Positions 1 through 8,293 of a stretch of 64,000 bases of DNA are shown here, piece by piece. This DNA is from AC-37 sp036389835. Its GTDB lineage: Bacteria; Actinomycetota; Thermoleophilia; Solirubrobacterales; Thermoleophilaceae. Location of the stretch: positions 8,000 to 71,999 of the forward strand of contig DASVWC010000041.1 in the NCBI GenBank assembly GCA_036389835.1, read 5' to 3'. Numbering within the stretch: the stretch's first letter is position 1; every line of letters starts with the position of its first letter. The notes beneath the pieces were generated by a model. The model worked only from the letters and a program-made list of their open reading frames with translations. It did no database searches and was not told where the DNA came from. Both the position numbers and the translations under genes were made by a program.

Positions 1-119
1 TTCCACGGGTACGGCGTGTCGCCGAGCGCGAACGGGTCCGACCAGCCCGGCTGGCCGGCCTGGGCGGCGCTCGCGAGCGCCAGCAGCGCGAGGGAGGCGA
101 CCAGCGCGGCGCGCCTCAC
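1..119 (-). CDS. Secreted protein, N-terminus only (runs off window)
   Basis: A GTG at 119-117 overlaps the TGA stop of the upstream propeller gene (116-118), the same GTGA coupling that links the two genes before it. The 39 visible residues begin with two arginines, a hydrophobic alanine/leucine stretch and an Ala-Gln-Ala cleavage-like site, so they look like a Sec signal peptide. The next residues (GQPGWSDPF) are reminiscent of the start of a mature extracellular protein. The position suggests the third member of a secreted-protein operon with the two beta-propeller genes. The rest lies outside the window and no function can be given. Confidence 0.6.
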   Translation of the reverse strand, partial: MRRAALVASLALLALASAAQAGQPGWSDPFALGDTPYPW

Positions 120-1741
120 GGCTTCCTCGCGATCCGCCACGCCGACCGGTTGCCGGCGCCGTCGAAGACCCTCACGTGCACGCGCCTGGGTGAGCCCGCG
201 AGGCCCACCCTCGTGCTGTAGCGGCGCGCCTTGCCCGGCTTCCTGCGGTTCGTCGTGACCTGGATCCGCTTCACGCCCGAGCGGTTGTCGCGCGCCCTGG
301 AGACGAGCCGCGACCCCGCGATGCGCGCGGCGAGCAGCTCGGGCGGGCGCTCGTCGAGCACGACGTCGTCGAAGAGCTCGTACGGCTCGCCGGACTTCGT
401 GAACTTCACGTAGACGCGCTTGACGGAGCGCTCCGGGCCGGTCGTGGCGAGGCGCCACGGGAACGCCTGCGTTCGCATCGTCAGCCGCCGCGCGGGTGCG
501 CCGCCGAAGTCGCCCGCGACGTTCGAGAGCCGCAGGCTCGCCACGCCGGGCGGCCGCGTGATCGTGATCGAGACGTCGCGCGTGTTCGTGTAGAGAGCAC
601 CGTCCTCGATCGAGATCGACCCCCCGACCGTGTCGTATGCCCGCGGGTCGTCGGGGGACTCGAAGCTCGGTCCGAACCCCCCGAGCGGCTCGATGCCGTC
701 CGCCGTGCGGCGGTAGACCGAGAGCCTGTTGGCCCCGCCGTAGGGGTCGTCGGAGAACAGGACGAACGCGAGGCGTCCGTCGGGGCTCCAGGCCATGTCC
801 CTCGGCGTGCCGTGCTCGTACGTGCGCGCGGCCACCGCTCCCTCGGTCGGGTGCGGAGCGGCCTGGACGAGCGCCGGGATCTTGCCGCGGTCGGAGTCGA
901 CGCTGAAGATCGCGCCGCCGTCGGGCGCTACGGAGATGAACGACCCGGAGCCGCAGCCGCGGCAGTTCGGGTAGCGCAGGTCGGCGTAGTCGACGAGCGT
1001 CAGGGCGCCGGTCGCGGGATCGCGCTCGTAGACCCCGTAGTCGGTGTAGCCCGCGTACACCCGGCCGCCGTCCGGGGCGACCGCGAGGTTCCACGTCGTC
1101 CCCTGGGTCTCCGCCGACCCGGCCGCGGCCAGGAGCCCGGTCGCCGGGTCGCGCGCGTAGATCCCGATCGGGCCGCCGGCGGCGTAGACGTGCCGGTCGT
1201 CCGGCGACAGCGCGAGCTCGAACGGGCCGACGTCGTAGAACGACTGGCGCTCGGTCAGCCGGCCCGTCGCGGCGTCGCGGTCGAACACCGTGAGCGACGA
1301 CGGCTGGTGCTCGACCAGGTACAGCGAGCGTCCGTCGCGCGAGACCTGGACGTCCCGGATGCCGCGCAGCCTGTGCGACGCCGAGGTCCCGTCGCCCACG
1401 TAGGTCTCCTCGTGCGTGATCAACCCGGTGCCCGCGTCGCGCGAGAGGATGTGGACGCCGCCGTTGGTGGTGGAGTAGACGAAGCGCCCGTCGGGGGAGA
1501 CCGCGATCTGCGACTCGTAGCCGCCGGGCTCGGTGTGTCCCAGGAGCGTGAGGGAGCCGGTCTCGCCGTCGACTCCGAAGCTGAGCGTCTGGTAGCCCGA
1601 GACGTAGACGTTGCGCCCGTCCGGCGAGGCGGCGACGTCCTGCGGGCCGTTCCAGCTCCACGTCGCGGCGCCCGCGGCGGCCGGCAGCGCGAGCGCCAGG
1701 GCGGCGCCGGCGAGCAGCGCCCGGACGATCCTGGCCCTCAC
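116..1741 (-). CDS. Secreted beta-propeller protein (lactonase/YVTN-type repeats)
   Basis: 541 residues. The GTG start at 1741 overlaps the upstream stop as GTGA, and a hydrophobic signal peptide follows at once (RALLAGAALALALPAAAGAA). The body is a run of blade-like repeats with the signature SPDGR/APDG followed by VY or LY, for example ASPDGRNVYVSGYQ and VSPDGRFVYSTTNGG, typical of seven-bladed WD/YVTN or 6-phosphogluconolactonase-like propellers. The C-terminal ~130 residues are different: an Ig-like or cell-wall-associated tail ending in basic residues. It is likely exported. Substrate unknown; the fold alone does not show lactonase activity. It is a paralogue of the next gene upstream (same architecture and same basic tail). 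Confidence 0.8.
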   Translation of the reverse strand: MRARIVRALLAGAALALALPAAAGAATWSWNGPQDVAASPDGRNVYVSGYQTLSFGVDGETGSLTLLGHTEPGGYESQIAVSPDGRFVYSTTNGGVHILSRDAGTGLITHEETYVGDGTSASHRLRGIRDVQVSRDGRSLYLVEHQPSSLTVFDRDAATGRLTERQSFYDVGPFELALSPDDRHVYAAGGPIGIYARDPATGLLAAAGSAETQGTTWNLAVAPDGGRVYAGYTDYGVYERDPATGALTLVDYADLRYPNCRGCGSGSFISVAPDGGAIFSVDSDRGKIPALVQAAPHPTEGAVAARTYEHGTPRDMAWSPDGRLAFVLFSDDPYGGANRLSVYRRTADGIEPLGGFGPSFESPDDPRAYDTVGGSISIEDGALYTNTRDVSITITRPPGVASLRLSNVAGDFGGAPARRLTMRTQAFPWRLATTGPERSVKRVYVKFTKSGEPYELFDDVVLDERPPELLAARIAGSRLVSRARDNRSGVKRIQVTTNRRKPGKARRYSTRVGLAGSPRRVHVRVFDGAGNRSAWRIARKP

Positions 1742-3420
1742 CGCGCCACCTTCCAGCGCGACGCGTTGCGCGCCCTGTCGCGGACCCGCACCCGGACGCC
1801 GCCGCGGCCGTTGGGGATCGGCGCGGTCCCGGTGAACTTCCTCCAGCGGCCGGGCTTGCGCGGGTTGCGCGTCACCTGCACGTGCGAGACGCCGGAGAGC
1901 TTGTCGCGCGCCCTGATCCTCAGCTTCCTCGGCGAGGCGGCGCGGGCGGAGACGATCGTCGGGGCGGTCTCGTCGAGGACGATCTCGTCGGTCACCGGCT
2001 TCCCGCCGTTGGAGCTCATCCCGATGATCCGGACGTAGACCGTCTTCGGGAGCCGATCGGGGCCGGTGCTCGCGAGCGTCCACGGATAGGTGTTCGTCTC
2101 GTCGACCGGGAGCTTCTGGGCGTCCTTGAAGCCGCCGTCGTTCGAGACCTCGATCTGGAAGTCGCTCGGGCTCAGGTTCGCGAGGCCGAGCAGCACGTCG
2201 GGGTCGTTCGTGTACTCCGCGCCGCCGTTGATCTCGAGCCTCGGCGGCGTTCCCTGGAGCTCGTGCGGGCGGCCGTCGAAGATCGGCCCGGTGAACAGCG
2301 AGTTGAAGGTCAGCTCGCCGCTGTCCGGATCGCGGTTGAAGACGGCGACCCCTCCGGCCGGCCGGCCCTGGCTGAAGTCCGCCTGGGTGAACCCGCTCGT
2401 GAGGTAGAGCGAGCGGCCGTCGGGCGAGATCGCCATCCCGTGCGGCTTGGACAGCCCCTGGCCGTCGCGCCCCGACAGGTAGCGCCGGGTGAAGGTCAGC
2501 CCGCCCGGCCCGTTCGCCATCTGCACGAGCCCGCTGTCCCAGCGGTCGGCCAGGTACACCGTCGAGCCCTCCGGGCCGAACAGCACGGTGGCGTCGGCGA
2601 ACTCGCCTCCCCCGGAGGTGATCACGCGCTCGCCGGGGAGCTCCTCGAGCGCTCCCGAGGGGTCCACGGCGAACGTGCTGGGCCCGAGCGGCCCGGCGAC
2701 GAGGCGGTTGCCGTCGGGGCTCAGCTCGAGGTCTCCGTACGCGTCGCAGTCGCAATCGTCCGCCGCGGGGGTGAGCGACCCGTCGGCGCCGATGTGGAAC
2801 GACCTGATGCTCCGGAGCTGCCTGCTCTGGTACGCGTAGAGCCGGCCGCGGCCGATCGCCAGGCCGGACGGCCCGGCCAGCCCGTCGACCCCGCGCAGCT
2901 CGCCGCGGAAGTCGAGGCGCCCGTCGGCCGGATCGCGCGTGACGGTCACGATCGCGTCGCGGCCGTAGTCCGACACGTAGAGCGTGCGGTCGTCGAGGAA
3001 CTCGATGTCCGAGAGCGTCGTGCCGCCCGTCAGGCGCCAGCGGCCGGCGTGGCTGAGCGCGCCGGTCACCGGATCGCGCGTGAAGACGTTTATGTTCGAG
3101 CCGCTGCCGTTCGGTCCGGAATAGCCGTAGGTGGCCAGGCCGGTGACGTAGACGTGCCTGCCGTCCGGGCTCAGCTCGACCTGCGACCCGCCGCCGTCGT
3201 AGGAGTCGATCAACTCGAGCGCGCCACCGTCGGTGCGCCGCAGCGCGAGCGTGGCGTAGGGGTCGGAGACGTAGACCGTGCGCCCGTCCGGGGAGATCGC
3301 GGGCTGCCCGCCCTCGCTCCACGCGCTGCAGCAATGGGTCGCGGTCGCCCGTGCCGCCACGGGCGCGACGGCGAGCGCCAGGAGCGCGAGCGCCGCCGCC
3401 AAGCCACTACGCCTACCCAT
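1738..3420 (-). CDS. Secreted beta-propeller protein, paralogue of downstream gene
   Basis: 560 residues from the ATG at 3420, chosen because a G-rich ribosome-binding stretch (GGGGGG) precedes it and a clean signal peptide follows (MGRRSGLAAALALLALAV). A long N-terminal extension is possible but has no such features. Repeats of the form SPDGRTVYVSD, SPDGRHVYVTG and SPDGNRLVAG mark propeller blades. The C-terminal domain has the phrase VYVRIIG...VTDEIVLDETAP and a basic tail, matched in the next gene (VYVKFTKSG...LFDDVVLDERPP). The two genes are therefore a tandem duplication, translationally coupled by GTGA. Role inferred only as an extracellular or envelope protein. Confidence 0.8.
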   Translation of the reverse strand: MGRRSGLAAALALLALAVAPVAARATATHCCSAWSEGGQPAISPDGRTVYVSDPYATLALRRTDGGALELIDSYDGGGSQVELSPDGRHVYVTGLATYGYSGPNGSGSNINVFTRDPVTGALSHAGRWRLTGGTTLSDIEFLDDRTLYVSDYGRDAIVTVTRDPADGRLDFRGELRGVDGLAGPSGLAIGRGRLYAYQSRQLRSIRSFHIGADGSLTPAADDCDCDAYGDLELSPDGNRLVAGPLGPSTFAVDPSGALEELPGERVITSGGGEFADATVLFGPEGSTVYLADRWDSGLVQMANGPGGLTFTRRYLSGRDGQGLSKPHGMAISPDGRSLYLTSGFTQADFSQGRPAGGVAVFNRDPDSGELTFNSLFTGPIFDGRPHELQGTPPRLEINGGAEYTNDPDVLLGLANLSPSDFQIEVSNDGGFKDAQKLPVDETNTYPWTLASTGPDRLPKTVYVRIIGMSSNGGKPVTDEIVLDETAPTIVSARAASPRKLRIRARDKLSGVSHVQVTRNPRKPGRWRKFTGTAPIPNGRGGVRVRVRDRARNASRWKVAR

Positions 3421-3544
3421 GTCCCCCCATTGCGAGTCCTGCCCTTGGTTGAGGTAGGACCAGCGTATGGCACACATCCGCCAACCGCCATAGCTGACGG
3501 CGTGCGCCACAATGGTGCGACCGAGAGCTTTCCGAGGAGGGGCA

Positions 3545-5170
3545 GTGGCGACGACGCAGACCGCAGCGAGCACGAACGGGGCGAGCGGGCCCGACGGCAA
3601 CCTGCCGCTCGAGTCGTTCAACCCGGCCACCGGCGAGCGGCTCGGCGCGGTGCCGACGCTCACGCCCGACCAGGTGCAGGCGGTCGTCGACGACGTGGCC
3701 GAGGTGCAGCCGTTCTGGGCCCAGCTCCCGCTGGCCGACCGCGCGCGCTACATGCGCCGCACGGCGCAGGTGGTGATCGACAACCTCGAGGAGCTCACGA
3801 CGCTGCTCACGCGCGAGCAGGGCAAGCCGCGCGCGGAGTCGTACGCGATGGAGCTGATCCCGACGATCGACGCGCTGCACTGGATCGCCGACAACGGGCC
3901 GGAGATCCTCGCGCCCGAGCCGGTTCGCGGCGTGCCGATCTTCGCCAAGCAGAAGAAGCACTTCTTCTCGTACGAGCCGCTCGGCGTCGTGGGCGTGATC
4001 GCCCCGTGGAACTACCCGTGGTCGATCCCGTTCGGTGAGGTGGCGATGGCGCTGATGGCGGGCAACGGGGTCGTGCTCAAGCCGGCGTCGCTGACGCCGC
4101 TGATCGGCGAGCGGATCCGCTGGGCGTTCGAGCGTGCGGGGCTGCCGGAGGGGATCGTGCGCACGGTGCACGGCGGCGGCAGGGTGGGCAACGCGCTGGT
4201 CGAGTCGAGCGCGGCCAAGATCTTCTTCACGGGCTCGGTCGAGATCGGGCGCAACGTGGGGATCGCGTGCGCCGAGCGGCTCAAGGGCTGCGTGCTCGAG
4301 CTCGGCGGCAAGGACTCCGTGATCGTGCTGCCCGACGCCAACGTGCAGAACGCGATCGACGGCACGCTCTGGGGCGGCTTCGCGAACGCCGGCCAGACCT
4401 GCTCGGGGATCGAGCGCGTGTACGTGATGCGCGAGATAGCGGACCGCTTCATCGACGGCGTCGTGGAGGGCGCCAAGCGGCTGCGCGTCGGCGACCCGGC
4501 GCGGCCCGACGTGGAGGTCGGGCCGATGGTCTCCGAGGACCAGTACGAGATCGTCAGGGAGCTGGTCGACGACGCGGTGGCGGCCGGCGCGAAGCTCCAC
4601 TGCGGAGGGCCGGTCCAGCCCGATGGGCTCGACGGCAAGTTCTACGCGCCGGCGGTCCTGACGGACGTGACGCCGGACATGCGGATCATGCGCGAGGAGA
4701 TCTTCGGCCCGGTGGTCCCGATCACCGTCGTCGACTCCGAGGACGAGGCGATCGCGCTCGCGAACGACTCCGAGTTCGGCCTCGGCAACAGCATCTGGAC
4801 GCTCGACCGCGAGAAGGGCGAGCGGATCGCCGAGCGGCTCGAGAGCGGGATGGTCTGGATCAACGAGCACATGTACACGCACGGCCTGTGCGGCTGCGCG
4901 TGGGGCGGCGTGAAGGACTCCGGCATCGGCCGCGCGCACTCGCAGCACGGCTTCTACGAGTGCGTGAACGTCAAGCAGGTGGCATGGGAGCCGTCGCTGT
5001 GGCGCAGCTTCTGGTGGCACCCCTACGACGACTCGAACACGCGCGGCCTGCACGCCGCGGCGCAGCTCCTCTACGGACGCGACGAGGACAAGGCGAAGGC
5101 GCTGCGCAAGGGCATACGGCCGCTCGCCCGGCTCGGGCGCAAGACGATGAAGGGCGCGTTCAAGCGCTAG
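3545..5170 (+). CDS. NAD(P)-dependent aldehyde dehydrogenase
   Basis: 541 residues. The GTG at 3545 is preferred over the ATG at 3512 because GAGGAGG lies 5 bases upstream of it. ALDH superfamily hallmarks are visible in order: the cofactor-binding APWNYPWSIP segment, FTGSVEIGR, the general-base region LELGGKDS, and the nucleophile in NAGQTCSG (Cys286). The family oxidises aldehydes to acids with NAD(P)+. A C-terminal extension of about 60 residues beyond the catalytic core, rich in Trp and basic residues (WRSFWWHPYD), is seen in the succinate-semialdehyde/coniferyl-type subgroup. It is transcribed divergently from the propeller genes and converges by 4 bases with the MpaB-like gene, so substrate cannot be read from context. 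Confidence 0.9.
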   Translation: MATTQTAASTNGASGPDGNLPLESFNPATGERLGAVPTLTPDQVQAVVDDVAEVQPFWAQLPLADRARYMRRTAQVVIDNLEELTTLLTREQGKPRAESYAMELIPTIDALHWIADNGPEILAPEPVRGVPIFAKQKKHFFSYEPLGVVGVIAPWNYPWSIPFGEVAMALMAGNGVVLKPASLTPLIGERIRWAFERAGLPEGIVRTVHGGGRVGNALVESSAAKIFFTGSVEIGRNVGIACAERLKGCVLELGGKDSVIVLPDANVQNAIDGTLWGGFANAGQTCSGIERVYVMREIADRFIDGVVEGAKRLRVGDPARPDVEVGPMVSEDQYEIVRELVDDAVAAGAKLHCGGPVQPDGLDGKFYAPAVLTDVTPDMRIMREEIFGPVVPITVVDSEDEAIALANDSEFGLGNSIWTLDREKGERIAERLESGMVWINEHMYTHGLCGCAWGGVKDSGIGRAHSQHGFYECVNVKQVAWEPSLWRSFWWHPYDDSNTRGLHAAAQLLYGRDEDKAKALRKGIRPLARLGRKTMKGAFKR

Positions 5171-5931
5171 GCGGCGCGGGCCGCCGGCACCAGCCGGAGG
5201 CGGTCCGGCAGGAAGGGGATCAGCACCCGCTTGACGTACTCGGCTCCGCCGGCCACGAGCGCCCTGCGCAGCGGCGCCGGCGGGATCGGGCTGAAGCCGT
5301 ACTGGCGGCGGAGCGAGCCGGGCAGGAGCGAGATCGTGATGAAGTTGACGAGCTCCACCAGCGGCTGCGCGACCAGCGGCACCGGCGGCTCGAGCACGAT
5401 CTCGCGGGCGCGGGTGCGCGCCCAGTCGCTCACCGTCAGGGTGCCGCCCTCGAGCATCTCGCGCCGGTAGTCGCGCAGGTCCTCGAGCGTGTCGGGCATC
5501 TGCGCGCGGGTCAGGCCGAAGAGCTCGCCCACGACCTTGTAGTCCTCCCAGTAGGCGGCCTGCTCCTCGTCGTCCATCCCGCGCACGTACATGCGGTAGA
5601 CGACGATGCCGCTGTCCACGAGCGTGAACAGGACCCAGAGCAGCAGGTCGGGCCTGTCCACGCCCGCGCGCGCGTGCATGGCGCGCACGCGCGCGGTGAC
5701 CCGGTCGGCGTCCGCTCGGGGGCCGAAGCCGATCGTGCTCATCACCTCGGCGGTGCGCGCGAGCCGGTCGTAGGGCTCCTCGAGCGCGCTCGAGTGCGCC
5801 AGCAGGCCCTTCACGGCGACGGGGTGCGCCGCCTGCATCAGCAGCGCGCGCGGCCCGGACAGCGCGATCGCCCGCTCGCGGTGCACGCGGCGGAGCATCG
5901 AGTCGTCGCTGAAGTAGCCGGTCGCGGGCAT
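5167..5931 (-). CDS. MpaB/latex-clearing-type oxygenase family protein (DUF2236)
   Basis: 254 residues from an ATG preceded by CGGAGG. The N-terminal part has the family pattern HRERAIALSGPRALLMQAAHP, followed by helices with HSSALEEPYDRLARTAEV and the DRVTARVRAMHARAG segment. The superfamily includes the fungal ER-bound oxygenase MpaB' and the bacterial rubber oxygenase Lcp, which bind b-type heme through histidine. The conserved His in QAAHP is the likely axial ligand. Predicted to be mostly helical and soluble, with no signal peptide. Its stop overlaps the aldehyde dehydrogenase stop in convergent orientation. Physiological substrate unknown; family assignment fairly secure. Confidence 0.8.
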   Translation of the reverse strand: MPATGYFSDDSMLRRVHRERAIALSGPRALLMQAAHPVAVKGLLAHSSALEEPYDRLARTAEVMSTIGFGPRADADRVTARVRAMHARAGVDRPDLLLWVLFTLVDSGIVVYRMYVRGMDDEEQAAYWEDYKVVGELFGLTRAQMPDTLEDLRDYRREMLEGGTLTVSDWARTRAREIVLEPPVPLVAQPLVELVNFITISLLPGSLRRQYGFSPIPPAPLRRALVAGGAEYVKRVLIPFLPDRLRLVPAARAA

Positions 5932-5952
5932 CCTCCGAGGGTACGGCCGACG

Positions 5953-5958
5953 TACACT
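5953..5958 (+). promoter_or_regulatory. -10 element of a leaderless promoter
   Basis: TACACT lies 8 bases before the ATG at 5967 in the 35-bp gap between two divergent genes. Transcription starting 6-8 bases downstream would begin at or next to the start codon. No Shine-Dalgarno sequence precedes the ATG, which fits a leaderless mRNA, common in Actinobacteria. This supports the long N-terminus chosen for the siroheme enzyme. Confidence 0.5.
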
Positions 5959-5966
5959 CGAAGACC

Positions 5967-6704
5967 ATGCCAGCCCAGGCCTACGCCGGCAAGGAATGCG
6001 TCTGCCAGTTCAGGCGCGGCATCTGCGACCAGACGTGCGTCCGCGACATGCTGGAGACGCCGTTCTACATCGCCTGCCTCAGGCTCAGCGGGCGCCGCTG
6101 CGTGGTGGTCGGCGGCGGCGAGGTGGGGCTCGAGAAGGTCGAGGGGCTGCTCGCCTGCGACGGCGCCGTGACGCTGATCGCGCCGGAGGCGGTGCCGGAG
6201 CTCGAGTCGCTCGCCGCCGAAGGCTCGATCGAGTGGGCCCGGCGCGAGTACGAGACCGGCGACCTCGAGGCGACCTTCATCGCGATCGCCGCCACGGACC
6301 ACACCGACGTGAACATCCGCGTCTACGAGGACGCCGAGCGCCGGGCGATGCTCGTGAACGTGGTGGACGTGCCGCCGCTGTGCAACTTCATCCTCCCGGC
6401 GATCGTGCGCACCGGGCCGCTGGCGATCGCGATCTCCACCGCCGGTGCGAGCCCGGCGCTCGCCAAGCGCATCAGGGCCGAGATCGCCGAGCAGTTCGGC
6501 GAGCCGTACGCGCGGCTGGCGGTGCTGCTGAACGAGGCGCGCGGGTGGGCCAAGAGCACGCTGCCGACCTACCAGGACCGCAAGGTCTTCTTCGAGTCGA
6601 TCGTCAACGGCGACCCCGACCCGGTGGAGCTGCTGCGAGCGGGCGACGAGGGGGCCGTCCGCGACCTCATCGCGGCTGCGCAGCGGACGGCCGTCCCGGC
6701 ATAG
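5967..6704 (+). CDS. Precorrin-2 dehydrogenase / sirohydrochlorin ferrochelatase-type protein with Cys-rich N-terminus
   Basis: 245 residues. The NAD-binding Rossmann motif VVVGGGEVGLEKVEGLL begins near residue 44, and the central part (FIAIAATDHTDVNIRVY, NVVDVPPLCNFILPAIV, STAGASPALAKRIRAEI) matches the CysG N-terminal/Met8 family. That family oxidises precorrin-2 to sirohydrochlorin and may insert iron to make siroheme. The family normally starts near residue 30. Here an extra N-terminal segment carries four cysteines arranged CxC-x6-CxxxC (residues 11-24), which could bind metal or an Fe-S cluster (inference). It heads a run of cofactor genes and is directly abutted by moaC. Confidence 0.85.
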   Translation: MPAQAYAGKECVCQFRRGICDQTCVRDMLETPFYIACLRLSGRRCVVVGGGEVGLEKVEGLLACDGAVTLIAPEAVPELESLAAEGSIEWARREYETGDLEATFIAIAATDHTDVNIRVYEDAERRAMLVNVVDVPPLCNFILPAIVRTGPLAIAISTAGASPALAKRIRAEIAEQFGEPYARLAVLLNEARGWAKSTLPTYQDRKVFFESIVNGDPDPVELLRAGDEGAVRDLIAAAQRTAVPA

Positions 6705-6742
6705 AGGGGCTCTCCCACATAGACGACGAGGGCCGCGCGCGG

Positions 6743-7168
6743 ATGGTCGACGTGGGCTCGAAGTCCGCGAGCGACCGGCGCGCGGTGGCACGGGCGAGCG
6801 TTCACATGGCGCCCGCGACGGCGGAGCTGGCCGCCTCCGGCAGGGGGCCGAAGGGCGAGGTCCTCACGGTCGCGCGCATCGCCGGGATACAGGCGGCGAA
6901 GCGAACCGCCGAGCTGATTCCGCTGTGCCATCCGCTGCCGCTCTCGTTCGTGGACGTGCGCCTCGCGGTCGCCGGCGGCGAGGTGGTCGTCGAGGCGGAG
7001 GCACGCACGACCGCGCAGACCGGCGTCGAGATGGAGGCGCTGACGGCGGCCGCGGTCGCGGCGCTGACGGTCTACGACATGGTCAAGGGCGTGGAGCGCG
7101 GGGTCACCATCGATGCCGTGCAGCTCGTCGAGAAGACCGGCGGCAAGGAGGACTGGCGGCGCGCATGA
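6743..7168 (+). CDS. moaC: Cyclic pyranopterin monophosphate synthase MoaC
   Basis: 141 residues from the first standard start codon. MoaC converts the GTP-derived intermediate made by MoaA into cyclic pyranopterin monophosphate in molybdenum cofactor synthesis. Family blocks are clear: ARIAGIQAAKRTAELIPLCHPLPLS, then GVEMEALTAAAVAALTVYDMVKG and a KTGGK tail. Family similarity continues upstream of the ATG (GLSHIDDEGRAR) to about 6701, but no ATG, GTG or TTG exists there. The only candidate is ATA, which overlaps the preceding TAG stop as ATAG. The true protein is therefore probably 14 residues longer, with a non-standard start. The stop overlaps the next start as ATGA. Confidence 0.9.
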   Translation: MVDVGSKSASDRRAVARASVHMAPATAELAASGRGPKGEVLTVARIAGIQAAKRTAELIPLCHPLPLSFVDVRLAVAGGEVVVEAEARTTAQTGVEMEALTAAAVAALTVYDMVKGVERGVTIDAVQLVEKTGGKEDWRRA

Positions 7169-7635
7169 CCCGCGCGGCGGTCCTCACCGTGTCCACGACC
7201 CTGTCGGCCGGCGAGGGGGAGGACGCCTCCGGGCCGGAGCTGGTCCGGCGCTGCGAGGAGGCGGGGCTCGAGGTGGTCGCGCACGAGGTGCTGCCGGACG
7301 ACCGCGAGGTGATCGCGGAGGCGCTGGCGCGCCTGGCCGACCGCGAGGGCTGCCGCTTCGTGTTCACGACGGGCGGGACCGGGCTGACGCCGGACGACGT
7401 GACGCCGGAGGCCACGCGCGACGTGATCGACCGCGAGGCGCCCGGGTGGGCCGAGGCGATCCGCGTGGAGTCGCGCGAGCACACGCCGCTGGGGATCCTC
7501 ACGCGCGGCGTCTCGGGCGTGCGCGGGCGGACGCTGATCGTGAACTTCCCAGGCACGCCCCGGGCGATCGGGCAGTCGTGGCCGGTCGTGGGCCCGACGC
7601 TGAAGCACGCCGCGCAGACGCTCGAGCGTGGCTGA
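7165..7635 (+). CDS. MogA/MoaB family molybdopterin adenylyltransferase-like protein
   Basis: 156 residues, ATG overlapping the moaC stop. The family activates molybdopterin by adenylylation before metal insertion. The conserved phosphate-binding segment FVFTTGGTGLTPDDVTPEAT and the later GVSGVRGRTLIVNFPGTP are intact, as is the N-terminal AAVLTVSTTLSAGEGED with the conserved (S/D)G...D ligand region. Length is normal for a stand-alone MogA/MoaB. Its placement after moaC supports a molybdenum cofactor role. Whether it is MogA or the often redundant MoaB cannot be settled by eye. Confidence 0.9.
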   Translation: MTRAAVLTVSTTLSAGEGEDASGPELVRRCEEAGLEVVAHEVLPDDREVIAEALARLADREGCRFVFTTGGTGLTPDDVTPEATRDVIDREAPGWAEAIRVESREHTPLGILTRGVSGVRGRTLIVNFPGTPRAIGQSWPVVGPTLKHAAQTLERG

Positions 7636-8293
7636 CGCGATCGCGCTCGACCGGCTCGAGCGACGCTACGGCGACCGCACCGTGCTGGCGGGGGTGTCCC
7701 TCCGCCTGGGGGAGGGTCAGACCCTCACCCTCTTCGGGGAGAACGGGGCCGGGAAGACGACCCTGCTGCGGATCCTGGCGACGCTGCTGCGCCCCCATGC
7801 GGGGGGAGTCGAGGTGCTCGGCTGCGCGCTGCCGCGCGAGGCGTGGCGGCTGCGCGGGCGGGTGGGCCTGCTCGCCCACGAGCCGCTCCTCTACCCGCGG
7901 CTCTCGGGGCGCGAGAACCTGCGGCTGCACGCGCGGCTGCACGGGGTGGCGCTCGAGCGGATCGACTCGCTGCTCGACGCGGTGGGGCTGCGCGGCCGCG
8001 CCGACGACCCGGTCGACGAGCTCTCGCGCGGGATGGTGCAGCGGCTCGCCGCGGCGCGGGCGGTGCTGCACGACCCGCCGCTGCTGCTGCTCGACGAGCC
8101 GCGCGCGGGCCTCGACCCGGGCGCGGCCGAGCAGCTCGAGCCGCTGATCGGCCGCTCGTCGGGGCGCACCCGGGTGCTCGTGACGCACGACGTCGAGCGC
8201 GGGCTCGCCGAGGCCGACCTGGCGATCGGCCTGCGCGACGGCCGCGCGCGCGTGTGCATGGACGCGGCGGCCGTGAGGGGGCTGTACGCGTGA
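7628..8293 (+). CDS. ccmA: Heme-exporter type ABC transporter ATPase CcmA
   Basis: 221 residues from a GTG overlapping the previous gene by 8 bases. It is an ABC ATPase with Walker A GENGAGKTTLLR, a signature LSRGMVQRLAAARAV and Walker B LLLLDEPRAGLDP, followed by the switch His in VLVTHD. It is a short single-domain ATPase next to ccmB and ccmC genes, so it is assigned to the CcmAB complex that works with CcmC to release or deliver heme for cytochrome c maturation. A perfect 23-base copy of the palindromic repeat found in hemC lies inside the sequence before Walker A, without changing protein length. Confidence 0.88.
   Translation: MADAIALDRLERRYGDRTVLAGVSLRLGEGQTLTLFGENGAGKTTLLRILATLLRPHAGGVEVLGCALPREAWRLRGRVGLLAHEPLLYPRLSGRENLRLHARLHGVALERIDSLLDAVGLRGRADDPVDELSRGMVQRLAAARAVLHDPPLLLLDEPRAGLDPGAAEQLEPLIGRSSGRTRVLVTHDVERGLAEADLAIGLRDGRARVCMDAAAVRGLYA
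7708..7730. repeat. Palindromic repeat unit inside ccmA, identical to one in hemC
   Basis: A 23-base sequence containing the 15-base palindrome GAGGGTCAGACCCTC (7712-7726) is repeated exactly at 11608-11630 within hemC. Here it encodes GEGQTLT just before Walker A, a position where CcmA proteins normally have a similar-length GE-type turn. The repeat therefore sits in frame without adding length. Two further near-copies of the core occur in hemC. Confidence 0.75.

Noticed and set aside
1882..4038. Very long open frames opposite or across real genes (for example 1882-4038 plus strand)
   Set aside because: Arg/Ala/Gly-rich shadow translations in GC-rich DNA, without domains, overlapping well-supported genes.
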